Of a DNA stretch of 64,000 nucleotides, positions 24,418 to 33,182 are shown one piece after another (positions within the stretch are counted from its first letter, which is position 1; each line of letters starts with the position of its first letter). A model generated the notes under the pieces. It was not told the origin of the DNA, did not search any database, and was given only the letters and a program-made list of their open reading frames with translations. Location: NCBI RefSeq assembly GCF_022024235.1, contig NZ_CP091799.1, positions 2,111,001-2,175,000 of the forward strand, read 5' to 3'. This DNA is from Segatella baroniae B14. Lineage in GTDB: Bacteria > Bacteroidota > Bacteroidia > Bacteroidales > Bacteroidaceae. Position numbers and translations under genes: made by a program.

Positions 24418-26877
24418 TTATCTTGTGCTAATTTGTAGTGTTTGAGAAAGTTTTCGCTTGGCATCGACAACCTTTACGTTGATGTTGCCCTTGTTTTTAT
24501 TGCTCTGTACGACAAGTACCAATTGACCAGCAAAGAGTTTCATGGTAGGCTTGGTAAATACTTCAAGCGAAGTAGCATCACCATTGCAAACTCCCTTGAA
24601 CTGTCCGTCGCCTGTAACTTCGAATGTAAGTTGATCAGTAGCGTAAGGGATAAGGGTACCGTCTTTATCAGTAAGCGAAACGGTGATATAGCTCAAATCG
24701 TTGCCATCGGCTGCAATTGTTTTACGGTCTGCTTCGAGTAAAAGTTTAGCAGGTTTGCCAGCAGTCTTCATGGTCTTTTCGTCAGCCTTATGCCCATTTT
24801 TGTCGTAAACTACTACTTTTACTTCTCCTGGTTCGTATACTACGTTATCCCACATTAGACGATAGCGCTTAGCTCTAGCTTGAGCGTCTATACTGTTTGC
24901 AGCTCTGCCGGTATGTATTTCGCCTTGTACGCCTATAGCTTTGCTGATTTTTCCTTGGCTTTTACCATTGATAAAGAGTTCTGCAGTAGGATAGTCTGTA
25001 TAGCAGAATATTGGGGTAATTTTTCCTTTGCGTTCGGGCCATGTCCAGTGGGGCAGGAGGTGAATAGTATGGTCTTTCTTGTTCCAAACGGAGCGATAGA
25101 GGTAGTAACGGTCTTTAGGAAGTCCGGCTAAGTCACAAATACCGAAATAACTGCTTCGTGAAGGCCAATAAGTATCGTATGGAGATGGTTCGCCTAAATA
25201 ATCAAATCCAGTCCACACAAATTGACCGATAGTATAATTTACATCCTCATCAGCGATAAAATCTTCTTCTGGCAGATTGCTCCATGAGCACCATTGGGTA
25301 TCGTAACTATTTACTTGTCCGTCTGGATAAGTTTTATGGGCTGTCCATTCTACAGGAAACTTATATACACCACGTGAACTGATGGTAGAAGCTGTCTCAG
25401 TACCTAGAATAAATCCTTTTGGCAGCTGTTTGATATTACGGCCATATTTATATACGCGGTAGTTGAAACCAGGAATATCCATCGCCTGAGCAAAACCAGA
25501 TTTTAGTGCATTCTCAGCTTTGTCCATACCCTGGGTAACAGGGCGACTAGGGTCTAACTGATGCAGAATATTCTGTAAATGTACGGAGAGCTTGCGTCCT
25601 TCTTCGCTCCACTGCTCTGGAATCTCATTGCCGATGCTCCACATTACGAGTGAAGGATGATTGCGATGATTCAAGGCGAGGTTGGTAATATCTTTATCGG
25701 CCCATTCTTTGAAAAATCTAGAGTAGCCATTCTTGCATTTAGGATAGACCCACATATCGAAACTTTCAGCCATAACCATCATACCTAAAGAGTCATATAC
25801 TTCCATCTGCATGGTAGAAGGCATGTTATGAGAGGTTCGAATGGCATCGCATCCCATATCTTTGAGAATACGAACTTGACGGATAAGAGCTGCTTTATTG
25901 ACAGCTGTTCCTAGTGGACCTAAATCGTGGTGTAAGCATACACCCTTAAACTTTCGTTTTTGTCCATTAAGCATAAAGCCGTTTTCTTTATCGAAGGAGA
26001 GGGTACGTACACCTAATTTGTCAATGGTCTCATCGATAAGTTGATTATTCTGATAGAGTCGGGTGACAACCTTATAAAGGTAAGGTGACTCTGGACTCCA
26101 AAGTTCAGGCTTCTTGAAATCTAAATCGGCGTGTATCTTACCTTCTCTTGTAACATCAGCATGGTTGGCTGCAATGAAACTACCTTTTGCATTATAGATG
26201 GTAACTTCTGCTGAGAGATTCTTCTGGTAGTTTGCGCCGTCAATTTGTGTATCTATACTAACGATGGCCTCTTGTGTATTGGCTTTAATGGTACGAATGT
26301 ATGTGCCCCATCGGTTGATAGCTGTGTTGCCTGTAAGAATCAATGTCACTGGGCGATAGATTCCTGCACCCGGATACCATCGGCTGCTTTCTTCAACATT
26401 CTGGAGCTTTACCTCGAGCGTGTTCACAGATCCATTGTGATGAATAAACGGGGTAGCATCTATCTCGAAAGCATTATAGCCGTATGGCCAATAGCCTGCT
26501 TCTTGACCATTAATATATACAGTTGGTTCGGCCATGGCACCGTCAAAGTGAAGCAGGGCCTTATTATATTTAGTGGGAACAGTAAAGGTGGTTTTATACT
26601 GGCCTTTGCCAATCCAAGGCAGAGCGCCAGAACGACCAGATTTTTCACTCTTTTCTGTTTCGCCATTTTGTGTGATGGCCACATACTGTAAGTCCCACTT
26701 CTTATTAAATGGTCCACTGATGGCCCAATCGTGAGGAATGGTTACGTTTACCCATGTTTGGCCTTCGTGTGAAAACTGCCAGTTATTTTGCAGATTGATT
26801 TCCTGTCGGCCTTGGGCAAAAATCAAACAGGTATACAAAACTGCTGACCATAGGATAGATGTCCTTTTAAGATACAT
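24418..26877 (-). CDS. GH2 family glycoside hydrolase (beta-galactosidase-like)
   Basis: An 819-residue secreted or periplasmic glycosidase. A signal peptide covers residues 1-22 (YTCLIFAQG). Then come the sugar-binding jelly roll (about 25-185), the Ig-like domain, and the TIM barrel with acid/base Glu418 in WSIGNE and nucleophile Glu494 in FILGTETAS. Two further beta domains, including a DUF4982-type segment near 620-700 and an Ig-like domain near 715-800, close the protein. It most likely cleaves terminal beta-galactosides of plant or host glycans, but specificity in GH2 varies. There is no SusC/SusD pair nearby. Confidence 0.9.
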   Translation of the reverse strand: MYLKRTSILWSAVLYTCLIFAQGRQEINLQNNWQFSHEGQTWVNVTIPHDWAISGPFNKKWDLQYVAITQNGETEKSEKSGRSGALPWIGKGQYKTTFTVPTKYNKALLHFDGAMAEPTVYINGQEAGYWPYGYNAFEIDATPFIHHNGSVNTLEVKLQNVEESSRWYPGAGIYRPVTLILTGNTAINRWGTYIRTIKANTQEAIVSIDTQIDGANYQKNLSAEVTIYNAKGSFIAANHADVTREGKIHADLDFKKPELWSPESPYLYKVVTRLYQNNQLIDETIDKLGVRTLSFDKENGFMLNGQKRKFKGVCLHHDLGPLGTAVNKAALIRQVRILKDMGCDAIRTSHNMPSTMQMEVYDSLGMMVMAESFDMWVYPKCKNGYSRFFKEWADKDITNLALNHRNHPSLVMWSIGNEIPEQWSEEGRKLSVHLQNILHQLDPSRPVTQGMDKAENALKSGFAQAMDIPGFNYRVYKYGRNIKQLPKGFILGTETASTISSRGVYKFPVEWTAHKTYPDGQVNSYDTQWCSWSNLPEEDFIADEDVNYTIGQFVWTGFDYLGEPSPYDTYWPSRSSYFGICDLAGLPKDRYYLYRSVWNKKDHTIHLLPHWTWPERKGKITPIFCYTDYPTAELFINGKSQGKISKAIGVQGEIHTGRAANSIDAQARAKRYRLMWDNVVYEPGEVKVVVYDKNGHKADEKTMKTAGKPAKLLLEADRKTIAADGNDLSYITVSLTDKDGTLIPYATDQLTFEVTGDGQFKGVCNGDATSLEVFTKPTMKLFAGQLVLVVQSNKNKGNINVKVVDAKRKLSQTLQISTR

Positions 26878-27185
26878 ATTTTTAGATATTATTTGGTTTT
26901 TACTAGATTATCATTTCTTTTTTACGGTGAATGATTGGAAGTGCAAAATAAGCAAAAATTCGCAAAATATCGGTATCAAATTAGCGTTTTAAGGCTTTTG
27001 AACAATTTTTTATGGGTTTTTGGTAAAAAATCATAGGCTGAATTACATCATTTTTTGCACCTTTGCTCTAGTAAAACCTATCCAAGCGAATACTCAATAA
27101 ATATATAAAGAGACGCAATCCTTCAAGTGATTCATATGGATAAATAACGTTTAGTAAATCAATAATTTGACAATTTACAGACCTA
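26878..27185. other. intergenic stretch without a supported gene
   Basis: A/T-rich DNA between the GH2 start and the gene relic. It contains a weak minus-strand box (CAAAATAA at 26944-26951) that may serve the GH2 gene, and CACCTTTG (27058-27065, plus) that may be the old promoter of the relic. Nothing else was seen. Confidence 0.4.
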
Positions 27186-27410
27186 ATGAATAAACTACTT
27201 TTTATATACGCCTGTTAACTTTACTATAGTGTAAATAGTAAGGTAACAGATATTGAAGTCTTGATGTAGATGAAATTATATCAAGAGACTTAAAAAAAAT
27301 TATATACAATTATCGGAGCAGAAACTCCAAATCTTCAACATGGTGTGAAAATCGTTCGTACAACATATAAGAACGGTACAGTTAAGGCACAGAAAAAAGT
27401 GCTTCAGTAA
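27186..27410 (+). pseudogene. relic of a small or internally deleted secreted protein gene
   Basis: From the ATG at 27186 (MNKLLFIYAC, like a signal-peptide start) one frame runs 75 codons to the TAA at 27408-27410, but it is interrupted by three in-frame stops (27216 TAA, then TAG and TAA). The last 35 codons give LYTIIGAETPNLQHG... ending VKAQKKVLQ. This resembles the short C-terminal tails (GVxIVRxxYxNGxxKxxK) I know from secreted Prevotella and Bacteroides proteins. A remnant of a longer exported protein is the simplest reading, with low certainty. Confidence 0.4.
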
Positions 27411-27430
27411 AGGTATGTGAAACACACAAC

Positions 27431-27466
27431 AATAAAGCCTGGCAGAATAGATCCTGTCAGGCTTTT
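27431..27466. terminator. bidirectional terminator between the relic and rnr
   Basis: An AAAGCCTG-CAG / CTG-CAGGCTTT stem with A-rich left and T-rich right flanks, located just past the 3' end of rnr on the minus strand. Confidence 0.78.
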
Positions 27467-27479
27467 ATTCTTGAAGAGG

Positions 27480-29696
27480 TTATCTCTTATTCTTCTTGTT
27501 TTCATCGTAGATGGTAAAGTCGAGCTGCTTTTTCTCTAAATCAGTACGGGCTACCTGAATCTTGATAGCATCTCCTAACTGATATTTGTGATGACGGCGA
27601 CGTCCAATGAGACAGAAGTTGCGCTCATCGAAGTCATAATAGTCATCTTGTAAATCGCGCATAGGTACCATACCTTCGCAATGGTTTTCATCGATTTCTG
27701 CATAAATACCGAAGCTGGTGATACCACTGATATGAGCATCGTAAACCTCTCCCAATTTGTCGCCCATAAATTCAACCATCTTGTATTTGATAGAATCGCG
27801 CTCTGCACTTTGAGCTACTAGCTCCATTTCAGAACAGTGCTCGCAAAGTTCCTCGTAACGCTTCTCGTTAACACTTCTTCCGCCTTCGGCATAACGAGTG
27901 AGCAGACGGTGTACCAAAGTATCAGGATAACGTCGAATTGGCGAAGTGAAGTGGGTATAGTAATCAAATGCCAAACCGAAGTGACCGATATTATGTACGC
28001 TATACTTCGCCTTCATCATAGCACGAAGGGCTACCATCTGAATCATGTTAGACTCAGGCTTCTTGCTCACTTCCTCCATCAATTTATTTAAACTGCGAGC
28101 TGTAGCTCCCTTGGTACTGGTGCTTTTGAGTTTGTAGCCAAATTTGACCACGAATTCGCGTAAGGTTTCTAATTTAGTAGGATCTGGATTGTCGTGTACA
28201 CGATAAGGAAGTACCTTTGCTTTTTTGGCACGAGCGACCTTGCCAATACTCTCAGCAACAGTCTTATTGGCTAGAAGCATGAACTCCTCAATCAGTTTAT
28301 TGGCATCGTGGCTACGTTTAAAATAACAACGAGTAGGTTTGCCCTTTTCGTCTACATCAAAGTGGAGTTCCTCGCGATCGAATTTTACACTACCATTCTT
28401 GAATCGGTTGGCGCGAAGTTTCTTAGCCAAACGGTCGAGCATGATAAGAATGGTAGCATTCTCGCCTTTGTAACCATCTTTCGGAGCTTTTGGAGCAGGT
28501 TCGCCAGTACCATCTATCACTCCATTGTATTCGAGAATTTGTTGAACCTCTTCGTAAGCATAGCGACGATTACTCTTGATAACAGTATGAACTATACGAT
28601 ATGCCTTGATATTTGCTTCGTCATCGAGATTAAAGATGACACTATAAGCCAGTTTTTCTTCGTCTGGACGAAGTGAACAGATAAAATTGCAAAGACGTTC
28701 GGGCAACATCGGAATAGTACGATCTACCAAGTATACACTGGTAGCACGCTTATAAGCTTCCTTATCGATAACCGAACCCTCTTTGACGTAGTGTGATACA
28801 TCGGCAATGTGAACCCCCACCTGATAGAGACCTTTATCCAACTCCTTGAACGACAAAGCGTCGTCGAAGTCCTTAGCATCCTTGGGGTCGATGGTACAAG
28901 TGAAAACATCTCGAAAGTCTTCACGCTCAGCCAAATCTTTCTCGGTAATCTCACCAGTAATCTGATTAGCTGCTTCCTCTACATTCTTTGGATAAATGTA
29001 TGGTAGGCCATATTGAGCTAGAATAGTATTCATTTCGACATCATTGTCACCTGTAGCACCTAATATATCAACGACTTCGCCCAACATATCTTTATGTTCG
29101 GCGCTAGGCCACTGTGTAATCTTTACTATAGCCTTATCATCGGTTTTACCTCCTTTCAACTTACGTTTAGGGATAATGATATCGTGTGAATAGATATTAT
29201 TCGGTGTAACCAAATATGCCAAATCCTTGCCCACATGAAGACGTCCTACAATAGTATTCTTACTGTGCTCGAGAATTTCGAGTACTTGTGCTTCTCGAAT
29301 ATGATTTTTGCGGCGAGCCAATAAAGCTACACGTACACGGTCGCCATTAAGGGCGAACATCGAATTTCGTTCTGATACGAAAATTGGAGTCTCGTCATTA
29401 TCTGGCTTTACAGCGTTCTTTCCATTTGTTTTACGAATGAAAGTACCTTCAAGTAACTGTCCCTTGGTATTGAGCTGGTATTTGTTATCCGCAATCTTCA
29501 TCAAATAATCATCCCAAGCCATTTCTTCCATCACGTCGATAGCCAGCATCTTCAACGGATGGGTGTCCAAGTGAAGCATGTGGAAAATATCTTTGAAAGA
29601 AAGTACCTCGTCAGGATGCGATTGGAAAAGATTGAGCAATTTCTCTGTCAATTGTTTCTTCGTGAGGCGCTTGCCTCCTTTTTTACCCTTTCCCAT
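27480..29696 (-). CDS. rnr: ribonuclease R
   Basis: A 738-residue 3'-5' exoribonuclease of the RNB family that degrades structured RNA. The N-terminal winged-helix segment (LTEKLLNLFQSHPDEVLSFKDI) and cold-shock domains lead into the catalytic RNB domain with the metal-binding CTIDPKDAKDFDDAL. A C-terminal S1 domain follows (GEVYDAHISGITSFGIYAEI). Length and order match bacterial RNase R. It is transcribed divergently from the epimerase gene, with promoters that overlap. Confidence 0.95.
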   Translation of the reverse strand: MGKGKKGGKRLTKKQLTEKLLNLFQSHPDEVLSFKDIFHMLHLDTHPLKMLAIDVMEEMAWDDYLMKIADNKYQLNTKGQLLEGTFIRKTNGKNAVKPDNDETPIFVSERNSMFALNGDRVRVALLARRKNHIREAQVLEILEHSKNTIVGRLHVGKDLAYLVTPNNIYSHDIIIPKRKLKGGKTDDKAIVKITQWPSAEHKDMLGEVVDILGATGDNDVEMNTILAQYGLPYIYPKNVEEAANQITGEITEKDLAEREDFRDVFTCTIDPKDAKDFDDALSFKELDKGLYQVGVHIADVSHYVKEGSVIDKEAYKRATSVYLVDRTIPMLPERLCNFICSLRPDEEKLAYSVIFNLDDEANIKAYRIVHTVIKSNRRYAYEEVQQILEYNGVIDGTGEPAPKAPKDGYKGENATILIMLDRLAKKLRANRFKNGSVKFDREELHFDVDEKGKPTRCYFKRSHDANKLIEEFMLLANKTVAESIGKVARAKKAKVLPYRVHDNPDPTKLETLREFVVKFGYKLKSTSTKGATARSLNKLMEEVSKKPESNMIQMVALRAMMKAKYSVHNIGHFGLAFDYYTHFTSPIRRYPDTLVHRLLTRYAEGGRSVNEKRYEELCEHCSEMELVAQSAERDSIKYKMVEFMGDKLGEVYDAHISGITSFGIYAEIDENHCEGMVPMRDLQDDYYDFDERNFCLIGRRRHHKYQLGDAIKIQVARTDLEKKQLDFTIYDENKKNKR

Positions 29697-29727
29697 AGCT
29701 AAAATGTCTTTTAATCATTATTATATG

Positions 29728-29758
29728 CAAACTTACAAAATAATTCGTATCTTTGCAA
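29728..29758. promoter_or_regulatory. overlapping divergent promoters (rnr / epimerase)
   Basis: For rnr on the minus strand: TTG (29756-29758), exactly 20 nt, TAAGTTTG (29728-29735). For the epimerase on the plus strand: TATCTTTG (29748-29755), which falls inside the rnr spacer and abuts its -33 element. The two polymerases could not bind at once. Confidence 0.6.
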
Positions 29759-29778
29759 GCGAAACATAAAAAAAATAA

Positions 29779-30774
29779 ATGAAAATTCTTGTAACCGGAG
29801 CATCTGGTTTTATTGGTAGTTTTATAGTTGAAGAAGCCCTTAATAGGGGCTTGGAAACTTGGGCTGGCGTTCGTAAATCGAGTAGTCGTCGATATTTACA
29901 AGACGAGCGTATCCACTTCATAGAACTTGATCTCTCAGATAAAGAAAAACTGAAACAGCAGTTAGCTGATACAAATTTTGATTATATTGTTCATGCTGCA
30001 GGTGCAACAAAATGTCTGCATCAGGAGGATTTTTACAAAGTGAATACAGAGGGTACCATTAATCTCGTAAAGGCTATCTTGGAGCTGAAAATGCCTTTGA
30101 AACGATTGGTATACCTGAGTTCACTTAGTGTGTTTGGAGCTGTCCGTGAAGAACAACCTTATCATGAAATCGAGGAAAATGATGTACCTCATCCGAATAC
30201 AGCATATGGTAAAAGTAAACTCGAAGCTGAAAAGTTCTTGGAATCTGTGAATGGACAGTTATCTTATATCATTCTTCGTCCTACCGGTGTGTATGGTCCG
30301 AAAGAAAAAGATTATTTCATGATGGCTAAGAGTATTAAGCAGCATATCGATTTCTCTGTAGGCTTTAAGTGTCAGGATATTACTTTCATATATGTACTCG
30401 ATGTTGTTCAGGCTGTGTTCCAGGCTTTGGATAGAGGCAAGAGCGGTAGGAAATACTTCCTGAGTGATGGTAAAGTATATCAGTCTACAGAGTTTAGTGA
30501 TCTGCTCCATGCAGAAATGGGTAAACCATGGTGGTTGCGTATTAAAGCTCCTATCTGGGTGCTTCGTGTAATTACTTTTTTCGGTGAATACTATGGCCGG
30601 CTGACGGGAAAAATGACAGTACTCAATAACGATAAGTTTAACATTCTGAAGCAGCGCAATTGGCGATGTGATATCGAACCCGCTGTAGATGAACTTGGTT
30701 TTCACCCACAATATCAGTTGAAGCGTGGTGTGAAGCTAACAGTAAAATGGTATCAAGAAAACGGTTGGCTTTAA
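29779..30774 (+). CDS. NAD-dependent epimerase/dehydratase
   Basis: A 331-residue extended short-chain dehydrogenase. The Rossmann motif TGASGFIGS is at residues 7-15, and the active site has SSLSVFG and the catalytic YGKSK. It resembles enzymes acting on nucleotide sugars or on sterol/lipid-like substrates; the substrate cannot be read off. It is followed after 21 nt by a PAP2-type membrane protein and sits at the left edge of the envelope-synthesis region, so a role in glycolipid precursor supply is reasonable but unproven. Confidence 0.86.
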   Translation: MKILVTGASGFIGSFIVEEALNRGLETWAGVRKSSSRRYLQDERIHFIELDLSDKEKLKQQLADTNFDYIVHAAGATKCLHQEDFYKVNTEGTINLVKAILELKMPLKRLVYLSSLSVFGAVREEQPYHEIEENDVPHPNTAYGKSKLEAEKFLESVNGQLSYIILRPTGVYGPKEKDYFMMAKSIKQHIDFSVGFKCQDITFIYVLDVVQAVFQALDRGKSGRKYFLSDGKVYQSTEFSDLLHAEMGKPWWLRIKAPIWVLRVITFFGEYYGRLTGKMTVLNNDKFNILKQRNWRCDIEPAVDELGFHPQYQLKRGVKLTVKWYQENGWL

Positions 30775-30795
30775 TAGGCCATCCTTTATGGTGAA

Positions 30796-31755
30796 ATGAT
30801 GTTTTTAGAATACTTTAAAATAGAGAAGAATCCTAAAAGGGGGCTTTTGGCTTTAGAATGGGCTGTGTTGGCCTATATGGCTTTTACCCTGTTGATGATT
30901 TTCTTTACCTATACTCGTCTTCATAATCCACAATCTATGATTTGGGGGCGAGTGCAGATATTGGTAATGACCCTGTTACTTTGGGCCGTATATCGTATGG
31001 TTCCTTGTCGTATGACTAAGCTTATGCGTATTGTACCACAGTTAGGTCTTTTAGCCTGGTGGTATCCTGATACTTATGAGTTGAACCGTATTTTCATGAA
31101 TATGGATTATATTTTTGCCGGCTGGGAGCAGAGTCTCTTTGGTTTTCAGCCTGCATTGGTATTTGCTAAAAATTTTCCATCGCACATTATTAGTGAATTG
31201 ATGGATATGGGCTATTTTATGTATTATCCGATTATTGCTTATGTAGCTCTATATTATTTCTTTCTGAAATATCAGGAATTTGAACGTTGTACTTTCATTT
31301 TGATGGCAGCATTTCTGATTTATTATGTCATCTTTATTTTTGTACCCGTAGCAGGTCCAACCTTCTATTATGAAGCAGTAGGCCTTCATGATATCGCTAA
31401 TGGGGTGTTCCCCGCATTAGGTGATTATTTCAATACACATACAGATTGTTTGCCAAGTCCAGGTGATCCTGATGGTCTGTTTTATCGTCTTGTAGAGGAT
31501 GCCAAAGATGCAGGTGAACGACCTACTGCTGCATTTCCAAGCAGCCATGTGGGCATCAGTACAGTATGCATGCTGCTTGCAATACATACGCGTAAGAAAT
31601 GGTTAGTGTATAGTATCCTTCCAATCTATTTGTTCCTGTGTATGGCAACAGTATATATTCAGGCACATTATCTCATCGATGCTATAGCAGGTATGGTATC
31701 TGCTGTAGTCATTTACTTCGTCTTGCTTTTTGCAACGAAGAATTTGCGTAATTAA
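30796..31755 (+). CDS. PAP2 family phosphatase (inositolphosphotransferase-like)
   Basis: A 319-residue protein with about seven hydrophobic helices. The PAP2 catalytic motifs FPSSHVGIS and AHYLIDAIAG are intact in the C-terminal third. The long loop with CLPSPGDPDG before them recalls the PAP2_3 / Aur1-like group that transfers phospho-headgroups between lipids. It may dephosphorylate or remodel a membrane lipid or glycolipid carrier. It is probably co-transcribed with the epimerase. A second Met codon directly follows the first. Confidence 0.83.
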   Translation: MMFLEYFKIEKNPKRGLLALEWAVLAYMAFTLLMIFFTYTRLHNPQSMIWGRVQILVMTLLLWAVYRMVPCRMTKLMRIVPQLGLLAWWYPDTYELNRIFMNMDYIFAGWEQSLFGFQPALVFAKNFPSHIISELMDMGYFMYYPIIAYVALYYFFLKYQEFERCTFILMAAFLIYYVIFIFVPVAGPTFYYEAVGLHDIANGVFPALGDYFNTHTDCLPSPGDPDGLFYRLVEDAKDAGERPTAAFPSSHVGISTVCMLLAIHTRKKWLVYSILPIYLFLCMATVYIQAHYLIDAIAGMVSAVVIYFVLLFATKNLRN

Positions 31756-31774
31756 TTTATTTTCAGTAACTTTG
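31744..31774 (+). promoter_or_regulatory. promoter of miaB
   Basis: TTG (31744-31746), exactly 20 nt, TAACTTTG (31767-31774). It overlaps the last codons of the PAP2 gene; miaB starts 22 nt downstream. Confidence 0.7.
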
Positions 31775-31795
31775 CATCCCAATTTAAGGTAAGAA

Positions 31796-33130
31796 ATGGA
31801 TAAAAAACTTTTTATAGAAACATACGGTTGTCAGATGAATGTGGCCGATAGTGAAGTCGTTGCATCAGTTATGAAGATGGCCGGTTATGAGACAACTGAT
31901 AATGAGGATGAGGCAGATGCCATTTTCCTCAATACATGTAGTGTGCGAGAAAATGCAGAAAACAAAATTTTTAACCGTTTAGAAACCCTCCATGCAGAGC
32001 AGAAGAAGGGTCGTAAGGTTATTCTTGGTGTGCTGGGTTGTATGGCAGAGCGTGTAAAGGAAGATTTGGTGCAGAACCATTATGCTAATTTAGTATGTGG
32101 ACCAGATTCTTATCTTAATCTACCAGAGATGATAGCCAGTTGCGAATTGGGTCAGCCTGCAATAGATGTTGAACTCTCTAAGACAGAGACTTATCGTGAT
32201 GTTATTCCACAGCGTATTGGTGGTAACCATGTAAGTGGTTTTGTTAGTATTATGCGTGGTTGCAATAATTTCTGTCATTACTGTATCGTTCCTTTCACAA
32301 GAGGGCGTGAGCGTAGTCGTGATGTAGAAAGCATTCTGCGTGAGGTAAAAGATTTGCATGATAAGGGGTTCAAGGAAGTAACCCTTTTAGGTCAGAATGT
32401 AAACAGTTACGGTCTGTTACCTAATGGTAAGCGTCCTGAGAATGGTACTTCTTTTGCAGAATTACTTCGCAAGGTCGCTGAGTCTGTGCCAGATATGCGT
32501 GTACGTTTCACCACATCTAATCCTGAGGATATGACAGAAGATATTTTACAGGCTATTGCTGATGAGCCAAATTTGTGTCATCATATCCACTTCCCTGCTC
32601 AGAGCGGAAGCGACAAAGTTCTGAAACTGATGAATCGCAAGTATACCCGCGAGAAATATATGAAAACTATTGATGCTATTCATCGTATTATCCCTGATTG
32701 TGGCATTACTACCGATGTTTTTGTAGGTTATCATGATGAAACAGAAGAAGATTTCCAGCAGACATTGTCACTGATGAAAGAAGTAGGTTTCGACAGTGCA
32801 TTCATGTTTAAATACAGCGAACGCCCTGGTACTTATGCTGCAGAACACCTGCCTGATAATATATCAGAAGAAGAAAAGATTCGTCGTTTGAACGAATTGA
32901 TTAGCTTGCAAACCCAAATCAGTGCAGAGCAGAACAAGAAGGATGAAGGCAAGGTATTTGAAATTCTTATCGAGCGATTTGGTAAGCGCGACCGTAATCA
33001 ACTTATGGGCCGTACTCCACAAAACAAAGCCGTTATTATGGCTAAAGGTAATCATCATATTGGAGAATTTGTCAAAGTGAAGATTACAGGTTCTACTTCT
33101 GCAACTCTCTTTGGAGAAGAAGTAAAGTAA
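31796..33130 (+). CDS. miaB: tRNA-2-methylthio-N6-dimethylallyladenosine synthase
   Basis: A 444-residue radical-SAM methylthiotransferase that modifies A37 of tRNAs reading UNN codons. The N-terminal cluster cysteines are Cys12, Cys48 and Cys82; the radical-SAM triad is Cys156, Cys160 and Cys163 in RGCNNFCHYCIVPF. A TRAM domain closes the protein (LMGRTPQNKAVI...KVKITGS). The motif HFPAQSGSDKVLKLMNRKYTRE is typical of MiaB rather than of RimO or MtaB. It has its own promoter inside the envelope gene region. Confidence 0.95.
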   Translation: MDKKLFIETYGCQMNVADSEVVASVMKMAGYETTDNEDEADAIFLNTCSVRENAENKIFNRLETLHAEQKKGRKVILGVLGCMAERVKEDLVQNHYANLVCGPDSYLNLPEMIASCELGQPAIDVELSKTETYRDVIPQRIGGNHVSGFVSIMRGCNNFCHYCIVPFTRGRERSRDVESILREVKDLHDKGFKEVTLLGQNVNSYGLLPNGKRPENGTSFAELLRKVAESVPDMRVRFTTSNPEDMTEDILQAIADEPNLCHHIHFPAQSGSDKVLKLMNRKYTREKYMKTIDAIHRIIPDCGITTDVFVGYHDETEEDFQQTLSLMKEVGFDSAFMFKYSERPGTYAAEHLPDNISEEEKIRRLNELISLQTQISAEQNKKDEGKVFEILIERFGKRDRNQLMGRTPQNKAVIMAKGNHHIGEFVKVKITGSTSATLFGEEVK

Positions 33131-33146
33131 AAAACTGTAAAACGCT

Positions 33147-33176
33147 TTGCAGTTTTGCACATTTGGTGTATATTTG
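33147..33176 (+). promoter_or_regulatory. promoter of the six-gene glycolipid operon
   Basis: TTG (33147-33149), 19 nt, TATATTTG (33169-33176). The box ends 6 nt before the ATG at 33183 and excludes the earlier in-frame ATG at 33147. Confidence 0.72.
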
Positions 33177-33182
33177 CAAGAT

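Noticed and set aside
26245..26691. 148-codon plus-strand frame antisense to the GH2 gene
   Set aside because: It lies wholly inside a well-supported glycosidase gene, has no promoter, and the product resembles nothing I know.
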